A stretch of DNA of 64,000 bases from Semisulcospira habei (lineage: Eukaryota > Mollusca > Gastropoda > Semisulcospiridae). A program made the translations under genes and the position numbers. Positions within the stretch are counted from its first letter, which is position 1. Every line of letters begins with the position of its first letter. The notes below the pieces were generated by a model. It worked only from the letters and a program-made list of their open reading frames with translations, was not told the DNA's origin and searched no databases. The stretch is taken from positions 163,938,738 through 164,002,737 of the forward strand of contig BTPG01000002.1 of NCBI GenBank assembly GCA_036245525.1. Direction: 5' to 3'. Shown in pieces: positions 10,601 through 23,408 of this stretch.

Positions 10601-13600
10601 GAGCGGGCTTCGCAGACGGCTCTGCCTATCCTTCGCGTGCGCCCTCGCCTGTCACCTTTGGCGGTCCCGCGCTCTCAGAGCCGGTCGCGCCTCCTTTCGG
10701 CTTCGCTTGATAGGCGGACTGTGGAGGTAGACCCTGACAGACTCAGCCAGCGGATTCGGCTTCGGCTATCTTCTTGTGGGACTCGCCCTCTGGTTCTCCC
10801 GACCGCATCTCAGCTGTTTCGTCGGCCTCCTCCTCTTCTATGGATGTCGGCCCTTCGCTCAGCTCACAGATGGTCCGTGCATTGGGGGAGGCCTCCCGTC
10901 TGATCGCTAACTTCCTCCCTCCTGACTTCTGTCGCCATCACCCCCTCTGAAGAGAAAGGCTTCCGCCATGGTTGATGCACAGAGGCAGGCCAAGCGTCGC
11001 AAGTCTCTGCCTCAGCCAGCTGGCTTTTGGGATCTCGCCGAAGCGTTCTCTGCCTGGCTTCGCCAGGACACCTTCGGCGATGATGGTTATTTCGCAGATT
11101 CGCGGTGGCCTGCAGGGATTAATATGTCTTTCCGATAGGCTTGGTATGCTGGACACTCTCAAGCCTTCACCGTCCCTCTTCCTTCGGTGGATGCGGCAGC
11201 CATCAACCAGGCGGGTGGGCGCCGGATAGTCCAGAATGCTTGGCCTCGCCCTCTTGACAGGATCGCTTCCTTAGTTCGGAACTTGCTGGCGTGCTCCGGG
11301 TTTCTGGAATTGGCGACTCAAGCGGTGCTACATTGCCTGGAGGACACTTGGGACCTGGAAGCCTCGCCCCCGCTCCATGACGTCCATTCCATCTTGGTAG
11401 CTGCTAACCGGACCGCCTACCATTCCTCAACCAACACCATGGATGGCGGCGGCCGCCGCCAAATGTGACCTATGGCGGCGAGATTCACTCCTGTGGCTCT
11501 GCACAGATCTCCCCAAGATGGTGAAGATGCAGTTCCGCCAGGCTCCCCTCGGCAGTTCCCTTCTGTTTGGTGAGACGTGACAGACAGTTAAGGACGCTAC
11601 CAAGGACCTGTGGCCCCGTCCTGCCTCCATCCCCGCTTCGTCTCGCTTTCGCGCTACCCGCCCAGCCGGGGGTCGTGCCCGGCAGTCTTCCAAACCCACC
11701 TCGCTTCCAGTCTTCGGTTTCCGCAGTAGGGCTCGTCCCCTTCAGGCTCCACAGTCCTTCCCCACCTCCCGCCTCTCTTGGTCTCGCGGCGCCCATAAAT
11801 CGGGGCGCGGTCAGGCCCGCTGACATTACCCCTCCTCGGGTCTCCAGTCGGCGGGCGGCTGGCCATCTAAAGCGACCATTGGAGATTGCTGTTCCCAGAC
11901 AACCCCTGAATCATCTCAACTGTTTCCTCAGGCCTTCAGCTTTTGTTCCAGTCCCCTCCTCTGTTGCACAGATCCCCCTTGTGGACCCAGGCACCGGTCG
12001 ACCGATCCCAGGCATTAGCTCTGTGCGGAGAAATCACGGCCTTACTCGACAAAGCGGCAACAGAAGTGGTTTCTCAACAAGACTCGCCGGCGTTCTACAG
12101 CCGCCTCTTTCTCGTTCCCCAGCCAGGGGGCAAGTGGCGGCCAGTCATCGACTTGTCGGTGCTAAACAAGTTCATTTCAGCGCCTCACTTTCGGATGGAG
12201 ACAGCCAGGACTCTCTGCGCAGCCGTCAGGCCGTTGGACTTCGCGATCAGCCTCGATCTGTCAGACGCCTATCTTCACATTCCAGTTCATCCGTCTTCTC
12301 GCCGGTATCTACGTTTTTCTTTTGGCGGGGTCGATTACCAGTTCCGAGCCCTCCCCTTCTGCCTCAACATCAACCCGTGGGTCTTCACGAGGCTCCTCGA
12401 CGCGGTGATGGCCCTCTTCCGACAGAGATTTCTGAGTCCGGCCTCTAACTACCTGGACGACTTGCTGTTATGCAACCTGATCACCTCGGCGCTCAAGGAG
12501 GACAGAGACGCCCTCCTTTCTCTCTTGCACCGACTTGGGTTCCTCGTCAATCCGGTCAAGTCGGTTCTCACCCCTTCTCGCCGGTTCCTGCATTTGGGGA
12601 TGGAATTCCTGACCGACCTCAACTTAGTCCGCCTGCCTTTGGCGCGGCAGCAGAAGATCGCCGAACTCGCCCATCAAGGTAGGGGTCTCCTTCTCGGCCA
12701 GGGTCTGGCTTCAACTCCTGGGTTTACTCGGCACAGCAGCGGACTTGTTACCCCTCGGCAGGCTCTATGCCCGCCCGCTGCAGCTACACCTTCTCCTCCA
12801 CTGGCGTCCCTTGTCGGGTGCCCTGACGGATCAGGTCCAAGTTACTCCGCTGACCCGGCCACACCTCCAGAGGTGGACGGACCTCGCATGGCTGGCAACG
12901 GGCATGCCTCTACACTCACCTCCGCCCCGGTGATCTCTCTGCACTGACGCGAGCCAGTCCGGCTGGGCCGTTCACCTGTTACCGGACTTTGTCTCGGCCT
13001 CGGGCCTTTGGCCCCGGGACCTTGCGGACAAGCACAGCAACTGGCTAGAGCTGAAGGCGGTGTGGATGGCCCTAGACTTCTGGGAGGGAACACTGACCGG
13101 CCAAGAAGTCCTTGTTCTCTCGGACAATTCGGCGGTGGTGGCTTACTTACGGAACCAGGGGGGCACGCGCTCGCCCTCCCTGTGCATCCTTCTTTTGTAC
13201 CTCCTGCTTTGGTGCAGGGACAGGGGCATTGTTCTTCGAGCCCTCCACATCCTCGGCCACCTGAACGTGGTAACAGACACCCTATCAGTTGCTCCACACG
13301 GAGTGGTCCCTGCGTCCCGACATCTTTTGCCTGATCTGCTCACGTTGGGAGACGCCTCTAGTAGACCTGTTTGCCACCAGATGGAACAACCAGCTCCCGG
13401 TGTTCTTCTCTCCAGTCCCGGACCCGCTCGCCTGGGCGGTGGATGCGCTCTCCATTCAGTGGGACGGACTGGTCGTGTATGCCTACCCCCCATCTGTCCT
13501 GGTACCGAAGGTCCTACGGAAACTTCAGGGATGCTCCGCAATTCTCGCCCTTCAATTGGACCAAGAGCTGGACCACGGACTTACTCGCGCTAGTGACAGA

Positions 13601-15243
13601 CCCGCCCCTCGAGCTCCCGGCTCCGCCCACAATGCTCAAGCAGCCCCACCAGGCTCTCTTCCACCCGTGCCCGGAGTGCCTCCTCCTACACGCCTGGAGG
13701 TTGTCCGGCAAGCCCTCGCCGCTAGAGGTTTCTCGAATGCAGCGCTCGGCGTTAAACCCAAATAACTAACTAACTAACTAACTCGGATGCAGCAGTAGAG
13801 GCGATTGCGGCAGCCCACAGACTGTCTACACGGAAGGTGTACGAAGGCAAGTGGAGGGTCTTTCAGTCCTGGTGCGCCGCTCGGCGGCTCCCCCCACGGA
13901 TCTTACTACCCCCCAATTGGCGGGTTTTTTCCTCTGGCTCTTCGACGATCAAGGCTTAGCCCATGTTACCGTCAAGGGTTACTGCGCCATGATCGCAGAC
14001 ACTTGCCGCCACCTGGGCCTGCCGGATCCAGGCGCCTGCAAGGACATCTCGGATCTTTTGGCTCACTTCGAGCTTCAACGTCCGGTCTCCCGTTCCCTCT
14101 TACCTTGGTGGGACCTCGCCTGGGTACTGACGTGGCTAAACACGGACCGCTTTGAACCCCTGCCTTTGGCACGGTTCTCCAACCTGACCCGGAAAACATG
14201 TTTCCTTCTGACTCTTGCCACCGCGTCCCACGTGAGTGAGCTTCACGCGCTCTCGATACGTCCCACCTGTCTGCAGTTCCGTTCTGCCTGCCCTCGGTGG
14301 CGCCCCAGATGCTGACCTTACGTCCACTCAGAGGGACGGACCTTTCCCGTGAGTCGCGTCAACAGGACCCGGTTCGGGCGCTGAGGATAAATACCTGCGT
14401 CGCTCTAAGTCACGCCGACAGGGGCGCTCCCGCCTCTTCCTTCCTCTGTCTCCAGGCAGACCCGATATCTCGGCCCAGACGGTTTCGTCCTGGCTGCGGT
14501 AGGTGATTATGTCGGCCTACCAGGACCTCTCCCCTGACAGGGATAGACTTTTGCAGATTCGGGCGCATGAAGTGAGAGCAGTAGCCACCAGCGTGGCCCT
14601 GGATCACAACTGCTCGGTTAAGGACATTATTACGGCGGGCGGCTGGCTCCAACTTCGCCCGCTTATACCTCCATGGCCTATCCAGCCAGCGTGACTCCCT
14701 GGCCCGGGTGGGCGACATCTCCTCGGCCCAGCACTCCCTCCGAGCTCCACATGTGCCTTAGGTACGTCTTAGCTGAAATCGTCAGGAGTGCGCCTTGTGG
14801 GCCTGTGGGGGGGTTAAGTTATGGGCTTTAGGGTCGGCACCATCCTCCTTTTCGCTATTCTTTCATATAGTAATGCCATCAGTAATGTATTTTGAAAAAA
14901 CAAATGAATTCTTTTTCTAAAATGTATTTTTTGGAAAAATACTTACCAATGGCATTACTCGGACAGCCCTCCCTCCTGCCCCGCCTGCCTCTTTGGCTAA
15001 GTGTGAAAACTGACAGGAACTCGCCCTACGCTTGCCGGGATAGGGTGGTAAGGGGAGGCCACCCAGGGCCCCTATGTATGGATCCCCAGTGTAATAATAA
15101 TAATAAAGGTAATTTGTATAGCGCCTAATCACCAAGGTGCTCTAGGCGCTTTACAATCACAGTAATGAAACAGTGAAGCAGAATACACAAACAAGCACAT
15201 ACAACAAAAAATATACATTAATTTACAAGGGCAAAAACTCACA

Positions 15244-15325
<82 letters not shown>

Positions 15326-18300
15326 TGAGCCGGCAGACAAAATGGTCTTTACGTATATGCAACAGAGAAAAGGTGTGTTTTAAGCTTGGATTTGAAAATG
15401 GAAAGAGATGATGAGTGACGCACATCAGCTGGGAGAGCGTTCCATGTAATGGGACCAAAATATGAAAATGCACGATGACCTTGAGTGACCTTATTACGTC
15501 TAGGGATACGGAAAACACGAGTGTCTGAAGCAGAGCGTAGTGAGCGGGACAGTGTATACAGCTGGACAAGATCAGACAAGTAAGTAGGGGACACAACTTT
15601 GGGCTGAAATCGATAGGCTATTGAGTGTATTCCATGTAGTAATGCCATCGGTAAGTATTTTTCCAAAAAATACATTTTAGAAAAAAAAATCATTTTTCTG
15701 CCCCCCCCCCCCCCCCCTCTCCCCCCCAAAACAAAAATCGCAAATACTATTTACAACTTCCATCCCAAACTTGGTACAGAGATACCTGATGGTAAGACCT
15801 TCCTATCCATGCTAACTTGGGTGACCTCTTGGAAAGGTCAAGGGTCACGAAATCAGCAAATGATATAAAAAATGTCTTTTTCTGTAGAATTTTAACCAAA
15901 TTTGGCAGAATGGTAACTGATGATGAGACCTTTCTATGCATACATATTTGGTTTACTACCTTTACTCAAAAAGGTCAAGGGTCGTGGGAGGTTGACAAAA
16001 AGTGAACAATGCGTACATTTTTATAAAACAATGATTTTGCGGGTTCAAATAAATAATAATAATAAAAATAATAATTACGGTATTTATAATGCGCTTATCT
16101 TATAATAATTATAACTCTAAGAATGCACTCACAACTCGCGCACACATGCGCCCGCTTTTGACAATGACTCATGTACCACAAATACATTACGACAGTCAGC
16201 TTAGGGTGGGGAGCATGATGGCCTTATAGTGCTAGAACTGTTGAAAGATGTGAGTTTTGAGGGCGGACTGGAAGGAGGAGAGAGAGAGTGTTTCTGACGG
16301 AGAGAGAGTGGGAGTGTTCCAGGTGGATGGACCGTAGATGGAGAAGGAGCGGGGTCTGAAAGTGCTGAGTTTGGTGTGGGGGATTTGGAGGTGGAGAGGG
16401 TCAGAGGCAGAGCAGAGGGAGCGGGAAGGAGTGTAGGGGTGAAGTAAGTAGGAGAGATTGGCAGGAGCATAGTTGTTAAGGGATTTGTAGCAGAGAGACA
16501 GAATCTTGTATTGAATGCGTTGGGGGATGGGGAAGGACTTTGAGCAGGGGAGTGATGTGGTCGGATTTCTTCTTTCTGAGAACGAGGCGGGCAGCATTGT
16601 TCTGGATGCGCTGGAGAGTGAAAGTGGTGGAGTGAGGAAGGCCAGAAAGGAGGGAGTTGAAATAGTCGATGCGAGATAAGATGAGAGAGAGAGCAAGTTT
16701 GGTTGCAGCTTTGGTGGTGAGGTATTTTCTGATCTGACTGATGCGACGGAGGTGGAAATAGCATGCCCAGGCCGTGGCGGAGACAAAGCTGTTCATGGAA
16801 AGAGAGGAATCAAGGATAACGCCGAGGTTCTTGGCCGAGTCAGAGAGGGGGATGGGGGGGGGGGGGGGGGGGGGGGCTGTCGAGTTGAAATTGGAGAGAG
16901 GGAGGGAGCTGGGAGAGTTTCTGGTGAGTGCCTATCAGTATGGCTTCCGTTTTGTCATCATTTAGTTTGGAGTTTCTGGTGAGTGCCTATCAGTATGGCT
17001 TCCGTTTTGTCATCATTTAGTTTAAGTTTGTTTGCTGTCATCCAGTTTGTTTCATCAAAAATATTACTGATGACATTACTATAAGGAAGATTACTTTGCT
17101 TACCGATTTCAGCCTCCAAAACGTTATGTGTTGCTACACAAACAGGGGCGTAACTCTAGCAAGCAGTTACCAAGTACCCTGGGTAGCCTCCTTTTCTCTT
17201 CACGTAAGCTGTTTACTCACGCCAGTCTTATGCTTAGCTGCCTTGTGAAAGGATTGCCGATTTCAGTCTCCACAAGTTTCGTCGACTGGATTATCGTCTA
17301 CCCCTGGTCAAGCTTCGCTAGGATTTGGCGAGGTAGGGCCTCGGATAATGCCATTGCAACGCTGGGAGGAGGTTGGCCCTGGCATTTTCTGGGGTTTTGT
17401 GGCTGAATTTGCCTTATCTTTTGTCTTTGCAGCTCAGCGGACCGGTAGGGAGCGCAGTTCACATGGCCTTAAGCGCCATGGGTGGTCGTGTTTCACATGT
17501 TTGCTCTATCTTTCCATCCTATTTCAGTGTTATCAATATTATCGAAGCCATTAGAAAGACACGTTCACAAGCACCTACTCCAATTCTTGGAGAATCAACG
17601 CCTACTTATATCTCTTCAGTCCGGTTTTAGACCTAAAACACTCATATCATACTGCACTCGTTCACATCGTCGACTCTTGGCTCTCATCAATAAACAATTC
17701 CAAATTAAATGGTGCAGTTTTTCTGGACCTAACCAAAGCATTTGATTTAGTCGATCACAACATTCTTTTAATGAAGCTTTCAGTATATAAGCTTGATTCA
17801 AACTCTTTAGCGTTTTTCTCCTCCTACCTAAGTAAGCGCTGACAGAAGGTGTACTCAAACGGAAGGTACTCGAAAGAAGGTGTAGTGAGGCACGGAGTTC
17901 CCCAAGGATCTATCCTAGGGCCTCTTTTATTTTCTTTATTCATCAGTGACCTGCCTCTTTCCATCTCAAATCCTGAGGTAAAATGCGAGCTCTTTGCTGA
18001 CGATTCAACGCTGCATACATCAGACAATCGTGTCACGAAGATAAATTGTATTCTCCAGCAAAGTCTCAATGAAGTGTCAGATTGGTGTACGCAAAATCGC
18101 ATGCTACTCAGCACTTCTAAAACCAAAAGCATGTTGATAGCAACCCACCAAAAGCATCAGCTACATCCTGCCCCTCTGATACTTTCACTTGGCAATAAAC
18201 CTATCCAACAGGTATCCAAGCACCGCCTACTGGAAGTTGTTATTGACGACCAGCTCAACTGGTCGTCGCATATCGACAGTTTGTGCAAAATCTTGTCCAG

Positions 18301-21300
18301 AAATGTATTTCTGCTCTCTAAACTTAGACATTCTTAGTACAAAGTGCTGTACATTGTTCTTTCATGCACACATTAAGAGCCACTGTGACTATGCGTCCTC
18401 TTTGTGGGACGAATGCAGTAAACGTCATATTAAAAAAAAATCAACTCGCTGTATCGTCGTTCAGTTAAAATAATTATTCCAAACCCTACTTCCACTGACG
18501 AAAAAATAAAATCCCTTGGCCTGCTTCCACTGATGTTTGGCCTCTGCCGGTCAAGCTCCTCAGGAGGGGACATTCCCGCCTCTTTCTGCTCTTGGCGCCG
18601 GGCGAGAACGACATTCTTCCCGGACTATCTCCACCTAGCTAGTGGAGGCGTACGCTCCACATACGCAGACCTCGGACCGGAGGGCGCCAGAGGCTGCGGT
18701 TCACCTCTCTTGGGGGCGGAGCCTGGGCCACGAGCCTCACGGCAACCACTATCGCGCAGTGAGGGACATTGTAACAGCTGTGGTCTGGCAGGCAGGTTTG
18801 TTTACCCACCTCTACCGCGGGGACCTCTCGGGCCCAGGAGAGGGTCTGGCCCTAGTCGGGCGCAGCGTGCCGGCGCAACACTCCCTCCGGGTGCTGGGAG
18901 CGCCGTGGATTACGCTTAGCTGAAATCGTTGGGAGTGTGCGCCGAAGGGCGGCCTTGCTAAGCCTTGATGCAGGGGTAAGTGGTAGTAGGCGGCACCCTC
19001 CCCCTCCTCACAATTCTTCCTAATAGTAATGTCATCAGTAATGTTTTTGAGGAAACAAATGAATTTTTCTCTAAAATGTATTTTTTCGAAAAATACTTAC
19101 CGATGACATTACTCAAACATCCCTCCCGCCTACCCCGCTTGCCGCCAGTACGCTAAGATAAGACTGGCATGAGTAGACAGCTGACGTGAGGAAGGGAGGG
19201 TACTTGGTAACTGCTTGCTAGAGTTACACCCCTGGTTGTGTAGCAACACACGTTTTGCAGGCTGAAATCGGTAAGCTAAGCATACCTTCCTAATAGTAAT
19301 GTCATTGGTAAGTATTTTTCGAAAAAATACATTTCAGAGAAAAATTCATAGTAGTGACTGAATGTTGTCGAGTTTGTCTTTGTCTAGTAGTTGTGAGTCG
19401 TCGGCCTAGAGGTGGTGGTGTATGTGATGAGATTGGATGATGTTGGACAGAGGAGAGGTGTAGAGTGTGAAAAAGACCGGGCCCAAAGACTGACCCCTGT
19501 GGAACTCCACAGGAGAGCCTGACTGGGTTAGATGAGACACCGTCGATGGTGACGGACTGCTGTCTGTCGACGAGGTAGGAGAGAAACCAGGAGTGAGCAG
19601 AGTCAGTGATGCCAAAGGAGTGGTGAAGGCAGTGGAAGAGGATAGAGTGATCTATAGTGTCGAATGCAAAGCCTTTCCTTATGATATATTAGAACACGAA
19701 CACTTGCTTATTTCAGTGATCTGTTGGAAGGTCAAAGTCACAAGATCATTAATTATGTTGATCGGTCATGCATATGAGCCTTTGGGGCTTTGCTGTTCTT
19801 GTTTTGTTCAATATGCTGTGCTAATTTATTTGCAGAGAAACACAGAGAGTACTTACGAAAGGCTCGTCAAAACATGAAAAGAGAAGAGACAAGGGACACA
19901 TTGCAAGAAGCAGAAAAGACATTGACTGATGAAGATTTATGGAAGCGACTAGATGCACTAGAGTTGCAGGAGAGAAGAGGCCGGGAGATAGAACGGTAAG
20001 TGGTTTTAGTTTTATTGCCAGTTTGGAACACACTGAGCCAGCCATATGGACAGGAACACTCTATTTGCGAGTTGACCTCAGAAGACTACAGGAAAGTCAA
20101 TGGGACATATTGATTATGGGTGGTGGTGGTGCCAGAATCATACTATTTTTGTTCCATCCTTGAAGTATCATAATCCTTTTCCAAACTTCACAAAAAGTTG
20201 TTATATTCCAGTACCACAGTTGTACTATCATTGTCCTTTTGGCTGGTAAGACCTATCTATGCTTGCTAATTTGGATTACCCCTTCAAAAGATCACGGGTC
20301 AAAAGAGATCTGAAAATTGGCAATTTGTTTAGAATGAAAGTTGTTATCAATGTTTTTGCAAACTTTTCAATCAAATTTGGCACAAAGTTAGCTGATGATA
20401 CGACCTTGCTATGCATACTAATTTAATTGACCCATCACAAAGGTTAAGGGTCATGGGGTGATTCACAAATGGGTAAAAAAAAATAGCCATATTTTCACCA
20501 AATTGTTTTTCTCTTAAATATTATTTTGTATGGCAAATCCAAATTTTATACAGAGATACCTGATGATAAGACCTTTCTATGCATATTAATTTAGACGACC
20601 CCTTGAATAGGTGATGGGTTATGAAAGGTTGACAAGCATGTGAAAAATGCCAATTTTTGTTAGAATTGTAGTTTTTATCAAAGTTTTGCAAACTTTTAAA
20701 TCAGATTTGGCATAAAGGTTGCTTTTGGCAAGTCCATTCTATACATATTAATTTAGTCAACCCATCATAAAGGTCAAGGGTCAGGGGGGGGGTTGGGGGG
20801 GGGGGGGGGTGTTTGACAAATGTGTAAAAAATGCTTAAATTTTGAGAAAACACAGTTTTATCCTTTTTATGCTAATTTTTTAATTTTGGGGTAGCTTTAT
20901 AATATTTTTGCTTATTTTTTATATCGTGGTGTTCAGTGGAGAAGAAAGAACGAGAAAAGAGGAAAACAGCATGCTTAGTGCTCCGTCAGGCATTGGGGAA
21001 GGTGATGGGGACAATGATGAAGATGACGAGGACAGCGATGAAGATGCCAATAACTTTCCAGTAACCAGAGTCATCAGGTTTTCCCATTCAAAAGTGAAAA
21101 CAGAAGATGCGGACAAAATTTATGAAAATAAAGAAGCAAATGCAAACAACACAGGTGACATTATCTCTGCAGCACGTGCAGCCACTAGTACTGCTTACTC
21201 GGAGATAGTAGGTGACACGTTTACAGGTGAAGTCACAGAGGCAGTGTCAACACCTGTTGTTAAAAGCCCAGCAGATATCTACAGCCTGGTTCAGTTAGGG

Positions 21301-23341
21301 CCAAAATCCATCCTAAAATCATCCGATATGGAGGCTCTCAGTTCTACTGCGCAGTTGGAACTTTCTGACAGCAAGCGCCAAAAATCTGTCACCTTTGCCA
21401 CTGATGATGGTGGCAATGATGGTGATGTTAGCGGTGTTTTGCTAACGAGGGTAGCAAGAGATTACGCAGGCAAGATGGATGCTGGAGGAGATCGTTCTGT
21501 AACAGTGAGAGACTGGGAGCAACACGAGGCAGCATCAAATCCAGTCAAGGTGAGACCGTTGTTTGTACCCAGTAGACCAATGTAGGCCCCTGTTGACCCG
21601 CCCACGGCTGTGCGCAGGCCAACAGTGATCTACATCGGCCCACGGATCTTTTGTGTATTCGGCACATGCTGTACACCTGTATTCAGCATTATTTTGTTTG
21701 TGAGAACAGTGTTGTTCATCACAGACGCTATTCCTACGTCATAATCAGGTCAAAGAGACAATATGATTCAGCCCAATGTTTGTCTACCATATTTTTCAAA
21801 TACGGTAGACTTTGAAATGGGGCTGGTCGGAGCGCATTCTGGAGCATGCATATGACGTTTTTGGCATGCGGGGCAGCGCATTCCAGAGCATGCACATGAC
21901 GTTTTTGGCATGCGGGGCAGAAATTCTGGCAAAGAAGTAACAAAATAAAAATGACGTAAGGTCTAGCTGTGCAAACCAGCATTGTACCTCTGGAACGTTT
22001 TGAGTGATAATTAAATATTTTTTGAAAAAATATATTTTCACGTGTTTGGGATTAATTTCACGAATTATATGGGTTAAATCTTAAAACAATTGAATCTTTT
22101 TTAGGTAAAAAACAAACAATCTTCTCATTAATAATCGCATGATTTTTCATATACGATATTCACATAAGCCTGCAGTTTGTCTCGGCTGTCATGTACGATT
22201 AGGTCAATTGTGACCTGTATGCCCTAGGTGTGTCGCCTCAAGCACCAGACGGCGCAGAGAGGACTGAATGATGAATGAATGATGCCCTAGGTGTGTAAAT
22301 CAACTTTAATTTTTCTTTTACGAAAAAAGCTAACTTCTCATTAATACCCACATGATTTTTCATAAACAGTGTTTGCATAAGCCTGCAATTTGTCCCGGCC
22401 CTGGGGTAGGGTTAGGTCAATTGTGACCTGTATGCCCTAGGTGTGAAAATCAATTCTCTGCAGCCTTTTTTGGAGTCATTTGTAAAACAGCTAACATAAC
22501 TTTAATTTTTCTTTTACGAATAAAGCTAACTTCTCTTTAATACCCACATGATTTTTCATAAACTGTTTGCATAAGCCTGCTGTTTGTCCCGGCCCTGGGG
22601 TAGGGATAGGTCAAATTGTGACCAGTAAGCCCTAGGCGTGAAAATCAGCAAGAAAATTGCAAAGTTGATCGCCTGATACGTCAAATGTTAGTACTGCAAT
22701 GAGTGACGATAACATCAAGTCGTCACTATGAACACGGCATTGTGGGACAAATGATGCCATGACGTGAAGCTTGAAGTGATGTCATTTTGCTGCTCGTGCT
22801 ATTATTATTCTTCAAAATATTTATGCTACACCAGACCTCAGAGCTTACGAATGGTGGGAATCGCCGTGTGTCCGTCTTTATTTATGTGTGCCAGTGTATG
22901 TGGATCAGAGGGTGGACTAGAGTAGAAGGAGATGGATTCCTGTCACTGCTGACACGAGCCCACAGAGTGTACTGAGGATGGGAAGTGCCGTGCAGTGTTA
23001 CCATCTTTATTTGTGTGCACTGACGTGTGTTGATCAGGGGTTGGCTTAGAGAGGAAGGAAATGGATCAGCATTATAAGCCTAAAAATATGAACAACTGGC
23101 ACCACCCTTGAACTAAAATGGTTGATCTATCTTCTGTAATGTCGCCTTCATAGGACACTCAACCTTAAGATGTTATGGGATAATAAAAACCTCTATTGCT
23201 TCTGAGTGCATGTACTATGGACAAGAGTTGTGACTAAACCCACAGATGAGGACAGTCACTAGTAGCAAAAGGTCCTCAGGCAGACAACAGCCAGTGGTCC
23301 CACACACAGCTGTACGCAGGCCCACTGCAGCCTTCTTTTTA

Positions 23342-23408
<67 letters not shown>

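Larger units (their letters stand above)
7425..15690 (+). mobile_element. DIRS retrotransposon copy 2, both inverted ends present
   Basis: Left ITR 7425-7576 and right ITR sequence (15010-15091 and 15586-15690, split by an L2 insertion) share copy-specific text such as GGGGCCCTGGGTGGCCTCCC and its complement, and AATACACTCTATAGC. The order inside is left ITR, RAG1-N-like block, gag-like ORF1, RT/RNase H, tyrosine recombinase, internal complementary region and right ITR. It sits in a tandem array that is interrupted exactly at its two ends, which fixes the borders. There is no target duplication, as expected for recombinase integration. Orientation is sense within the URI1 intron. Confidence 0.8.
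17047..19350 (+). mobile_element. DIRS copy 4, internally deleted, with both ITRs
   Basis: The left ITR (17047-17245) and right ITR (19135-19350) are inverse complements over about 190 bp (GGTACTTGGTAACTGCTTGC and so on). Inside are a leader, a CR1-like LINE (17505-18534), a recombinase C-terminus (18535-18920) and the internal complementary region. Gag, RT and RNase H are gone. It sits inside the L2 copy, between NIQSLL and NWMTANKL of its protein. Confidence 0.8.

Noticed and set aside
10026..10903. Long Pro/Arg-rich ORFs as independent host genes
   Set aside because: They are frames of the DIRS ORF1 repeat region, opened by high GC and poly-C.
15129..15596. ORF with a Cys-Val run as a secreted Cys-rich protein
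   Set aside because: The run is a translation of the (CA)n microsatellite within an L2-like fragment.
16232..16786. Ser/Pro-rich 184-residue ORF as a mucin-like protein
   Set aside because: It contains L2 LINE landmarks (PSTWN, HPYTPSRSL) and lies in a decayed L2 copy.
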